Of a stretch of 64,000 nucleotides of DNA, positions 41,509 through 49,124 are shown in pieces. Below the pieces are notes generated by a model. It was not told the origin of the DNA. It did no database searches and saw nothing but the letters and a program-made list of their open reading frames with translations. Location of the stretch: positions 1 through 64,000 of the forward strand of contig CAJOIQ010000008.1 in assembly GCA_905234795.1 (NCBI GenBank), in the 5' to 3' direction. Source of the stretch: an uncultured Bacteroidales bacterium (GTDB lineage Bacteria > Bacteroidota > Bacteroidia > Bacteroidales > UBA932). Numbering within the stretch: the stretch's first letter is position 1; every line of letters starts with the position of its first letter. The translations under genes and the position numbers were made by a program.

Positions 41509-41743
41509 GCTTACGATCCTTCATCTTTTGCAGGTATCCCTGCGAGTCGAAATCTTCCACGATTCCACTATCAAGGCCTGCTTCAATTGCGGAGCGTAAT
41601 GCAGCCATTTTCTGTTCCTGCTCTTCTAGAAGACGAAGGGAGGAACGAACTACTTCGCTGGCGTTGTTATACCGCCCACTTTGGATGCAACTCTGAATGA
41701 AGTCCTCGAAATGCGAACCTAGTGCAACTGATGTGGTTTTCAT
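41495..41743 (-). CDS. ParD-like antitoxin
   Basis: The ATG on the complement of 41741-41743 gives 82 residues. The N-terminal MKTTSVALGSHFEDFIQSCI and GRYNNASEVVRSSLRLLEE form a ribbon-helix-helix DNA-binding unit of the ParD/CopG type. The acidic C-terminal part (about 50-82) would wrap the toxin. It is probably autoregulated together with ParE. The -7 motif TAACTTTG is on the complement of 41763-41770, 20 bases upstream. Confidence 0.88.
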   Translation of the reverse strand: MKTTSVALGSHFEDFIQSCIQSGRYNNASEVVRSSLRLLEEQEQKMAALRSAIEAGLDSGIVEDFDSQGYLQKMKDRKHGKI

Positions 41744-41762
41744 AAGCATAAAAATAACACCA

Positions 41763-41770
41763 CAAAGTTA
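41763..41770 (-). promoter_or_regulatory. Promoter -7 element of the toxin-antitoxin operon
   Basis: TAACTTTG on the minus strand is an exact match to the consensus, 20 bases upstream of the antitoxin start. Confidence 0.55.
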
Positions 41771-41800
41771 CCAATATTTCATAAAATTCCAATACATTTT

Positions 41801-42646
41801 TTAAATACTGGACACTGATACAATGATAGGATATACCGTATTCCTCCTCACTTCCCCCAGGGGAACGCGGTAAGTGAGGGGCTCGCCGGGGGTGGTGTGG
41901 TAATCCGGGGAGTGGTACTGGGCCTTGATTTCAAGAAAGCTCTCGTGCGTGGGGTTGACATTCTCCAGGAGGTACAGACTCACGGTGCCGCTGAGGGCAT
42001 CGGCAGAATCCCGGTTCAGGGCGTCCACCTCGGCATCTTTGAGGGTAAAACCTTGCTGGAAGGTCTGGGAGGCGGTTTCTACGCCGCTACCGGGGAATAG
42101 GGAAACAGAAGAAGGACAGTTGCCGATAGAGACCTCCGTCACTTTGAGAAGGACATCGGCCTCCAACTCCCGTCGGTCCATGCGAAGGTCCATGCGGGCC
42201 ATCAGGCGCTCCAGCTGCAGGGACATCTGCTCCGTTACAAGAACTTCTTCCAGCACCACAGCCATGGGGATTCCCTGCCGGTAATCGTCGGGCCGAACCA
42301 GCCGATAGCGGTACTCCAGGGCATCGGAGAGGCAGTGGATGGGCAGCTGATAACCCAGGTTGGCCGTAGCTATAATGGTATAAGGAACCTCCCGCAGCAG
42401 ACGCGTTGTGTGACTAAGGCTGTACCCGGCGTGAGATGGCACATAGACATGTTCCTCCAGGTCTCCGAATGCGTTGAATATAAGGAGGTTCCAATCGGTC
42501 GTTTTAACCTCGTCCGGCATGTCTGCACGCGTGGGGATATCATCGGCCAGTCCAAGGATGAGAGTGGTATCCACATACGGGGACGGCGCTGTTTCACGCG
42601 TGCAGGCTGCCAGAACAACCATAACAATAAGAACCAACGGTTTCAT
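41801..42646 (-). CDS. Lipoprotein, Mfa2/FimB fimbrial-anchor-like
   Basis: The start on the complement of 42644-42646 gives 281 residues with a lipobox LAAC (Cys15). The rest is beta-rich: WNLLIFNAFGDLEEHVYV, YTIIATANLGY, and MARMDLRMDRRELEADVLLKVTEVSIGN resemble the two transthyretin-like domains of Mfa2/FimB proteins that anchor fimbriae in the outer membrane. It overlaps the upstream lipoprotein gene by 4 bases (ATGA). No fimbrillin shaft gene is seen next to it, so it may serve another surface structure. The family call is moderate. Confidence 0.6.
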   Translation of the reverse strand: MKPLVLIVMVVLAACTRETAPSPYVDTTLILGLADDIPTRADMPDEVKTTDWNLLIFNAFGDLEEHVYVPSHAGYSLSHTTRLLREVPYTIIATANLGYQLPIHCLSDALEYRYRLVRPDDYRQGIPMAVVLEEVLVTEQMSLQLERLMARMDLRMDRRELEADVLLKVTEVSIGNCPSSVSLFPGSGVETASQTFQQGFTLKDAEVDALNRDSADALSGTVSLYLLENVNPTHESFLEIKAQYHSPDYHTTPGEPLTYRVPLGEVRRNTVYPIIVSVSSI

Positions 42647-43632
42647 AAGTAAAAGGTTTGCGTTTCTTCCCTCATCCAAGGGACGGTGATGCTTTCTATC
42701 ACCACGGTGCCGCTTTCCACCGGCATGTCCGGTTCGGGCGCCCCCTTGCGCAGAATGGTCAGGTCCAGCCGAAAAGAGCAGCCGGCCTTCATGTTACGGA
42801 GGGGAATGGGATAGTAGCAGATATCGGCCCCTACCCGTCCTTCCAGTACCAGGCAAGTGTTGAGGCCGGGATAACAGTAGAAATCCCGGTTCAGGTTGAG
42901 TCTTGACGGGCCGATTTCCCCGCACCCCTCCTGTAGCACCATCTCCGGCCGGGGCAGGCACATTACCGCAGTGCTGTCCAGGTAACCGGGATTCAGCCAG
43001 GAAAGGGATTCCGGAGCGTCTCCTGCGCCCAGCGGGCGACACTCGGCACCCGCATAGGTCAGATATATCAGCTTATTGAAAAAAGAGCCATTGGAATAAG
43101 GTTGAGTGCTATAGTCGCAGGAGACAGACCGGAGTTGGATATGGACAAGCAAGGGATTCAAAGGCAAGGAAACTTCCCGCGAAGCGCCGTCTTCTACCAG
43201 GATTTCCCCGTATTGCATAGGGGCCGATGGAGAATCTTTCTCCAGCTGGAAACTCAGTTTGCAAAGGTCGGCATAACCGCGAATCCCGTACCAGGTTTCG
43301 GCAGTGGCGGGATATCGCGACAAAGCGACCAGCCGTTTGGGGCCACTGCGGGAAAGGCCCATTATCGGAACTCCCTCTTTTGACGACAACTGCTGGTAGG
43401 CATCTAGCAATTGCGTCCCGGTGGTGTCGAAAAAGAACAAATCCACAGGGTATTGTATTGGATATTTGGCGCTTTGTAAGTAAATTTGCCTTTCAATTCG
43501 CGCGCGCAGGGTATCACAGGAATTAAAAAAGGCCGGAAACTGCAAGACGGCAGCAAGTGTTATCACAGAGGCGTGACGGGCGGCGAAGCGCGAACAGAAA
43601 ATTGGAATAAAGTTTTTTTTCCGGCCTTTCAT
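42643..43632 (-). CDS. Putative lipoprotein, DUF5119/fimbrial-assembly-like
   Basis: The ATG on the complement of 43630-43632 gives 329 residues. It is preferred over an upstream start at 43689 because the -7 motif TAGTTTTG occupies the complement of 43659-43666. The N-terminus is basic, then hydrophobic, and ends in FNSC (Cys39), a long lipoprotein-type signal. The beta-rich body (LVDLFFFDTTG-like start, YGIRGYADLCKLSF, LLVHIQLRSVSCDYSTQ) resembles the DUF5119-type partners of Mfa2-like proteins. It is the first gene of a two-gene unit. Function unknown. Confidence 0.55.
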   Translation of the reverse strand: MKGRKKNFIPIFCSRFAARHASVITLAAVLQFPAFFNSCDTLRARIERQIYLQSAKYPIQYPVDLFFFDTTGTQLLDAYQQLSSKEGVPIMGLSRSGPKRLVALSRYPATAETWYGIRGYADLCKLSFQLEKDSPSAPMQYGEILVEDGASREVSLPLNPLLVHIQLRSVSCDYSTQPYSNGSFFNKLIYLTYAGAECRPLGAGDAPESLSWLNPGYLDSTAVMCLPRPEMVLQEGCGEIGPSRLNLNRDFYCYPGLNTCLVLEGRVGADICYYPIPLRNMKAGCSFRLDLTILRKGAPEPDMPVESGTVVIESITVPWMREETQTFYL

Positions 43633-43658
43633 GGTTTTGGCGTGTTGTGGTCCGGAGG

Positions 43659-43666
43659 CAAAACTA
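43659..43666 (-). promoter_or_regulatory. Promoter -7 element of the fimbrial-type lipoprotein pair
   Basis: TAGTTTTG on the minus strand matches TAnnTTTG, 26 bases before the chosen start. Confidence 0.5.
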
Positions 43667-43690
43667 AAGAAGAAGGATTGTTTGCGCAAT

Positions 43691-43767
43691 AACCCGCTAA
43701 AAAGTTTTTAAGTTTTAGCCGGATTAGAGAAAGATTTTTAAGTTTTAGCTGGAAAACCCGCTAAAAA
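43691..43767 (+). repeat. Cluster of short direct and inverted repeats upstream of the DUF47 gene
   Basis: AACCCGCTAAAAA occurs at 43691-43703 and 43755-43767. Between them, TTTTTAAGTTTTAGCCGGA (43705-43723) recurs with one change at 43735-43753, a 30-base period. GCTAAAA and TTTTAGC within the block can also pair. It ends 13 bases before the ATG of the next gene. Confidence 0.7.
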
Positions 43768-43780
43768 AATATTGTTTTAT

Positions 43781-44419
43781 ATGAAATTTTGGCGTCTGTT
43801 TCACCCCACACAGGATCTGATTCCCATTCTGGAACGTCAGTCGGCCCTGCTTTGCAAGAGCGCTTCCCAGTTCTGCGAGATGCAGAATAGCCTGGATCCC
43901 GAAACCTGGAAGAGCTGCTTTAAGGAGATGAGAAACCTGGAGCATCAGGGTGATGCCTTGCTCACGGAATTCCGGGAGCAGATTGCCCGCGTGGCCCTGG
44001 GCCCCGGCGTCCGCAGGGAACTCACCACCATCTCCATGGCCATGGACGACTGCCTGGACGTCCTCAAGGACTGCTCCAACGCCCTCAACATCTACAAACC
44101 CGCCAAAATTGACGAGCAGCTCAAGGAACTCACCCGTATCAACCTGGACGAGACCAAGGCCATCCGGCAACTGATGCCCCTGCTTGCCGACATCAAGAAA
44201 AACGCCACCGCCATCACCCTGCAGGCCGACCGCGTAACGGAACTGGAACACGACGCCGACGAAACCTATGAGAACTACGTGGGCTACATCTTCTCCCAGG
44301 AACCCGACATGCGGGAAATGACCAAATACAAGAACCTGGCTGAACTCTATGAAAAGGCCACGGACTCCGGGAAGCACGTGGCCGATTGTGTCAGGATTCT
44401 GCTGATGCGGTTCATGTAG
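43781..44419 (+). CDS. DUF47/PhoU-like protein
   Basis: The ATG at 43781 gives 212 residues, starting MKFWRLFHP. The protein is all-helical with repeating PhoU-type metal-ligand motifs (HQGDALLTEFREQIARV and ELEHDADETYENYVG with ExxxD patterns). DUF47 proteins usually partner a PiT-type phosphate transporter encoded next door and modulate it. No such transporter is in this window, so this copy is an orphan here. It is cytosolic. A repeat cluster lies directly upstream and a long palindrome 45 bases downstream. Confidence 0.85.
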   Translation: MKFWRLFHPTQDLIPILERQSALLCKSASQFCEMQNSLDPETWKSCFKEMRNLEHQGDALLTEFREQIARVALGPGVRRELTTISMAMDDCLDVLKDCSNALNIYKPAKIDEQLKELTRINLDETKAIRQLMPLLADIKKNATAITLQADRVTELEHDADETYENYVGYIFSQEPDMREMTKYKNLAELYEKATDSGKHVADCVRILLMRFM

Positions 44420-44464
44420 GGTTACTGCCGTTCAGGCGCTTGTTGGTTAATTACCTGATTTTTA

Positions 44465-44520
44465 AATAGTTAAGTTTCTCTCTTGACACCAAATGGGGTC
44501 AAGAGAAAAACTTAAGTTAT
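44465..44520. repeat. Long palindrome with conserved ACCAAATGGG loop, copy 2
   Basis: It has the same loop as copy 1 (41101-41157), and the closing pair T-A of copy 1 is C-G here (TTGAC/GTCAA), a compensatory change. It lies between the DUF47 gene and the end of the convergent LRR operon. Confidence 0.8.
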
Positions 44521-44558
44521 TATTAATCAATCGATTAGAACTCCTGCACAAAAACCGC

Positions 44559-47500
44559 CTACTGCGCATCCTCCACCGTCCAGCCGGAAGGGATGCCGCT
44601 GGCGCCGGTGGGCCAGTCGTTCATTTGAGGCGATTTCACGAAGGTGCCGTTGGAGGAAACATTCATGAGCCATGAACTCACGCAAGACGAGGCACTAATA
44701 TCCGTTGCCAAACATTCCAGATAGGAAAGATTACTGCAGCCGGAAAACATTCCGGCATAACTGGAGTCAGAGAGTTTGCTGGCAGGAAGAACAGGAGCCG
44801 TAGTAAGGCTGGTGCAATCTCCGAACATGATATAATAACAGTTGGAGCGTACGGTGGTAGCTGGTAATTCCGGTGCATCCGTAAGGTTGGTACAACCATA
44901 GAACATCCAGGCATAACAATACTCGGCCAAAGAAGTGGAAGACAATACCGGTGCTTTTGTAAGAGACGTACACCCCCTAAACATATCGGCATAGCAGGCT
45001 GTGGCCATGTCAGTTGCAGGGAGTTCCGGCGCTTCTGTTAGAGAAGTACAGTCATAGAACATACTCATGTAACATCTGGACTCAAGGTTCATGGCTGGGA
45101 GGACAGGCGTTGAAGTAAGTGAAGAGCACCCCATAAACAATCGATTATAACAATAGGGGGTCAAGATCGTCGCCGGCAATTCAGGTGCCGATGTCAGGAG
45201 TCCGCACTGATAGAAAAGGGAATAGAAACAATACTTCGATGGTATTTCCAAGAGAGCCTCGTCCTTGTTAATCAACGACATGATATCTCCGGAGATGGAA
45301 AACTTATCCCCCGTTGCAACAAAATTGCAGTAATGGCTTTCGTCCGATCCAATTCCATTAGGGTTGTCACCACAAATATACACGGGGACATCTTTTGTCA
45401 AGGTAATCTCACTGAAATCCCAAATAGACCAGTTAGTTTTATCGATTGAGTAATACAATACAGGCGTTTTTGAATGTGTGGACAATGAGATAGAAGTAGT
45501 CCCCTCCGAAGTAAATGTCAAATATCTGGAAGCACTTATACTCTCGGCACCATCATCCAGCACGACCCATCCGCCAGGAATGGCATCTGTACCACGACTC
45601 CATCCTGTCATTTCTGGTGCCTTTACAAAGATTCCCAGGGATGATACATTTGTCGTCCAGTTTAATGTACAATATGTAGCACTGATATCCGTGGCCAAGC
45701 ACTTAATATAGGAAAGACTGGTGCAGCCATATAACATATGGTAATAACTGTAGTCGGCCAATATGGGAGCAGGCAATTCCGGTGCACTCGTCAGTGACGT
45801 ACATCCAAAAAACATATGCCCATAGCAATAAGGTGCTAAAGATGTAGCCGGCAACACTTCTGGAACCGACGTCAGACCAGAACAGTAAACAAACATTGAT
45901 TCGTAGCAATGTTCTGTCAAAACCATTGCAGGAAGCGAAGGCGCAGAAGTAAGAATGTCGCAATTGCCGAAGAGCTGGAAGAAGCAATAATTGTTAGGAA
46001 TTATTGTTACGTCTTCTGTTCCGTTAATCAAGGACATAACACTGCCGGAAACAGCAAACTTATCCCCTTCAGCTTTGAAATTATGGAAGTTAGAGCCTCC
46101 ATAACTGAATCCATCCGGATTATTCCCATAGATATACAGAGGAGAGCCGTTCGTAAATGTAAGCCGGCTGTAATTCCACTTTGTCCAGTTCTTGGCGTCG
46201 GTGGAATAGTACAAAACCGGCGCGTAATCAGGATTATAGGATAAATAGATGGTGGTAGTCCCCTCCGAAGTGAAAGTAAGGTACTTGCTGACTGGAAGAA
46301 CCTCTGGAATCGCCTGAATCCTATCGGCATAGGCACTCCAGTACTGGGCGGTCTTGTAAGCCTCCACGGATTCGGCAGGGACGTAGAATGGGCCGTCGCC
46401 CTGTAAATCGGCAAACGTATCTTCCTTGATAACGGGCGGCGTAACGGGCAGGAAAGTGATGTTGTAAAGCCCGCCATAATCCTTTCCAGCTTGGCCGAAG
46501 GCCCTGCTGCCGATGGACTCCACCTCTTCCGGAACCGTGAGGCTGATGAGGCCGTACATAGCATAGAAAGCCTCGTCCCTGATCTCCTTCAAATGGGCAG
46601 GCAAGCCAAGGGTGTCTATCTGTGACTGCCCAAATGCCTGTCTGCCGATATAGGTGGCCGATTCAGGCAGAATGAGCCTGCCAATCTGACTGAAACCATT
46701 GTATAAGGCATAATTCCCCACCCCGGTGATAGGGTCCGTTACCACATAGCTGGTAAGGCCTTCCGGAGCGATGGCCCTAAGTTCGCCATCGATGATGACG
46801 CAGCGATGGTCCTCACTTGTCTGGGGGCCGTAAAATGCTTCCAGATGATACAGGCTGGGGAAACCGTATTCGGTATCCTTCAACCCCTCCGGAAGCGTAA
46901 TGCTCCTGTAATGGCATTGCTCGAAAACGCCCCGCTCCACTTTTGTCACGCCCTCCGGAATCACAAAGTCCAGATCCTCGTTCATACGGGCAACGGCCGA
47001 CAGCGTTCCGCCGATAACCAGCGAAAGATGGTCCTGAGAGGCTCCCTTGCCATAAAACGCCTCCAGTGTTCTCTCGCTGCCATTCTGGTTAAAAGCGCCC
47101 TCCCCCACCTCCTCAACGGATGAAGGGAGCGTAACCGTTACCAGCCGAGACTGATAGAAAGCCGATTCCGGAATCCTCGTCACCGGGCCGTCAAAAGCGA
47201 TGACACCCTTCCCGTCCTCATTGGTATTGGATACGATGCGGGCGCCGAAACCATCCTTTACAGTGGGATTGACCACCACTCCGTCCACGGAAGTATACCA
47301 GATTTCACTGTTGGGCTGTGAAGGGTCCTTCATCTCCAGATTAAACGGTATACGGCTGTAGCCCGTACCGTCTTTGTCGTCCTCGGCATAAGCTATCACG
47401 TAGTACGTTCCATAGCCCACCTCACCCAGCGGCAGCGTGAACGTCTTTCTATCCTCGTTCAGGGTGCCGACATAGCGTTTTTCCCGCTTCAGGGCCTTGC

Positions 47501-47996
47501 GCTCGTTGCTGGTGCCCCACATAAAGCCCACTTCCTCAATAGAACGGCCTCCGTTATCCTCGATTGTGGCCACCAGGAAATTGTCACGGACAGTCACATC
47601 GGAAATGGAGGCCACGGAGGTCTCTGGCGTCTGCTGAGTGATGGTGGAAGAATACATCTTGCTGTAGCCGTTGCCAATAAAAGCCCGCAGGAAATACGTG
47701 TTGTTGGACTTGAGGTCCGTCACGCCAAGGGAAAAACTGATCCCGGTCACCTGAGGCGTCAGTGTCTTATAGGTCTTTCCGGCCTCAAAAAGCGTCTCTG
47801 ATATCTCTACACCATAGGCCGTAATGTCGGTCATGTTTTTGCCGAAGCTACCGTTCACCAGCATGGACACACGCGTGACGGAGGTTTCGTCCACCGACAA
47901 CGCGGGAGCGTCCGGAAGGTTAGACGGAGCGTCGGGGTCCTGGACACAGGACACGGCCGTCAAAGCCATCAGGAGATAAGTGTAGAGACGCTTCAT
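44559..47996 (-). CDS. Giant BspA-like LRR surface lipoprotein (1145 residues)
   Basis: Lipobox VSC with Cys17 is followed by VQDPDAP, an acidic stretch typical of Bacteroidota lipoproteins exported to the cell surface. Modules in order: two Fn3-like units shared with neighbouring genes (about 35-225); BspA-type LRR_5 (about 255-560); a SKYLTFTSEGT beta-module (about 570); three 26-residue Cys/Tyr repeats with the pattern LPAxxLxxxCYxxMFxGC (about 690-770) and a CLATDIS cap; a second SRYLTF module (about 823); six more 26-residue repeats; and another cap. It is the last gene of the TIR-LRR operon. Its ligand is unknown; BspA relatives bind host or bacterial surface molecules. Confidence 0.85.
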   Translation of the reverse strand: MKRLYTYLLMALTAVSCVQDPDAPSNLPDAPALSVDETSVTRVSMLVNGSFGKNMTDITAYGVEISETLFEAGKTYKTLTPQVTGISFSLGVTDLKSNNTYFLRAFIGNGYSKMYSSTITQQTPETSVASISDVTVRDNFLVATIEDNGGRSIEEVGFMWGTSNERKALKREKRYVGTLNEDRKTFTLPLGEVGYGTYYVIAYAEDDKDGTGYSRIPFNLEMKDPSQPNSEIWYTSVDGVVVNPTVKDGFGARIVSNTNEDGKGVIAFDGPVTRIPESAFYQSRLVTVTLPSSVEEVGEGAFNQNGSERTLEAFYGKGASQDHLSLVIGGTLSAVARMNEDLDFVIPEGVTKVERGVFEQCHYRSITLPEGLKDTEYGFPSLYHLEAFYGPQTSEDHRCVIIDGELRAIAPEGLTSYVVTDPITGVGNYALYNGFSQIGRLILPESATYIGRQAFGQSQIDTLGLPAHLKEIRDEAFYAMYGLISLTVPEEVESIGSRAFGQAGKDYGGLYNITFLPVTPPVIKEDTFADLQGDGPFYVPAESVEAYKTAQYWSAYADRIQAIPEVLPVSKYLTFTSEGTTTIYLSYNPDYAPVLYYSTDAKNWTKWNYSRLTFTNGSPLYIYGNNPDGFSYGGSNFHNFKAEGDKFAVSGSVMSLINGTEDVTIIPNNYCFFQLFGNCDILTSAPSLPAMVLTEHCYESMFVYCSGLTSVPEVLPATSLAPYCYGHMFFGCTSLTSAPELPAPILADYSYYHMLYGCTSLSYIKCLATDISATYCTLNWTTNVSSLGIFVKAPEMTGWSRGTDAIPGGWVVLDDGAESISASRYLTFTSEGTTSISLSTHSKTPVLYYSIDKTNWSIWDFSEITLTKDVPVYICGDNPNGIGSDESHYCNFVATGDKFSISGDIMSLINKDEALLEIPSKYCFYSLFYQCGLLTSAPELPATILTPYCYNRLFMGCSSLTSTPVLPAMNLESRCYMSMFYDCTSLTEAPELPATDMATACYADMFRGCTSLTKAPVLSSTSLAEYCYAWMFYGCTNLTDAPELPATTVRSNCYYIMFGDCTSLTTAPVLPASKLSDSSYAGMFSGCSNLSYLECLATDISASSCVSSWLMNVSSNGTFVKSPQMNDWPTGASGIPSGWTVEDAQ

Positions 47997-47998
47997 GA

Positions 47999-49111
47999 TT
48001 AATTAACTTTGCGGAAAACCAGATCGTCAATGCCGAAGAGCGCACTGGTAGCAGTGTTGTTATCCTGCCTGATAAAACTGAACTGAGCCAGATCCTCCTT
48101 GTAACCGGACAGATCCTCCTCATTCATGTGATACCATTCATAACCCTCGCCCAGCTGGAGGGTTGTGGGGTCCAGATTTCCAGCCGCCCACGAATGGGAG
48201 ACCATATTGCCTTCCTGGTCATAGGAGACATCGGTATAGGCCTGCTGGGCCGACTCAATATCGTATGTGATGACTCCATCGGCATAAGAATAACGGCCCA
48301 GATAATGCTGTCCCCATGCAATGATGTACAGATCCAGATGTTCACCGTCGAACAAGGCCACGAAGGCCGTGGAACCGGGCTCATTTTCATGGCGCAGCGC
48401 GTCCCAGCGGCCGTCCAGGCTGCCGTATTCTTCCTCTCCCAGTGCCAGTTCCAGAGGGATACGGCTGTAACCCGTGCCGTCCCGGTCGTCCTCGGCATAG
48501 GCCAGGACGTAATACGTCCCCTGCCCTACCTCGGCAAGCGGCAGCGTGAACGTCTTCCCGTCCTCGCTCAGGGTGCCCGGGTAGCGTTTCTCCCGCTTGA
48601 TGTCCTTGCGCTGGGAACTGGTGCCCCACATGAATCCCACTTCCTCCACGGTACGGCCGCCGTTGTCCTCGATGGTGGCCACCAGGTAGTGGTTGTCCCT
48701 TACCGTTACGTCGGACAAGGACGCCACGGAGGTTTCCGGCGTCTGCTGCGTAATGACAGAGGAGTACATCTTGCTGTAGCCGTTGGAAATGAACGTGCGC
48801 AGGAAGTACGTACTGTTGGTCTTGAGGTCCGTCACGCCCAGGGAGAAGCCGTTATTACCTACTTCCTGGGGAATCAGGGTCTTATAAGTTCCGCCAGTCT
48901 CGAACAGGGTCTCCGATATCTCTACGCCATAGGACGTGACATCGGTCATATTCTTGCCGAAGCTGCCGTCCACCACCATCGACACGCGCGTGACAGAAGT
49001 CTCGTCCACCGACAACTTGGGAGCGTCCGGCAGATTGGTGGGGCATTCGCGGTCCTGGATGCAGGACGCGGCCGCCAGGGCGAATAATAATATAGAGTAG
49101 AAACGTTTCAT
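47999..49111 (-). CDS. Surface lipoprotein with Fn3-like repeats and a lipocalin-like C-terminus (370 residues)
   Basis: Lipobox ASC (Cys17) is followed by IQDRECP. The N-terminal about 225 residues (VTRVSMVVDGSFGKNMTD, VEEVGFMWGTSSQRK) are a near copy of the same module in the genes at 44559 and 56211, including long stretches of almost identical DNA. The C-terminal part (about 230-370; LDGRWDALRHENEPGSTAFV, YSYADGVITYDIESAQQAY) looks like the lipocalin-like domain common in Bacteroidetes lipoproteins. There are no LRRs. It lies 2 bases upstream of the 1145-residue gene and 13 bases downstream of the 1001-residue gene. Confidence 0.8.
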   Translation of the reverse strand: MKRFYSILLFALAAASCIQDRECPTNLPDAPKLSVDETSVTRVSMVVDGSFGKNMTDVTSYGVEISETLFETGGTYKTLIPQEVGNNGFSLGVTDLKTNSTYFLRTFISNGYSKMYSSVITQQTPETSVASLSDVTVRDNHYLVATIEDNGGRTVEEVGFMWGTSSQRKDIKREKRYPGTLSEDGKTFTLPLAEVGQGTYYVLAYAEDDRDGTGYSRIPLELALGEEEYGSLDGRWDALRHENEPGSTAFVALFDGEHLDLYIIAWGQHYLGRYSYADGVITYDIESAQQAYTDVSYDQEGNMVSHSWAAGNLDPTTLQLGEGYEWYHMNEEDLSGYKEDLAQFSFIRQDNNTATSALFGIDDLVFRKVN

Positions 49112-49124
49112 AGCTACTTATACT

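Noticed and set aside
43800..44420. A phosphate transport operon
   Set aside because: Only the DUF47 protein is present; no PiT or Pst gene is next to it.
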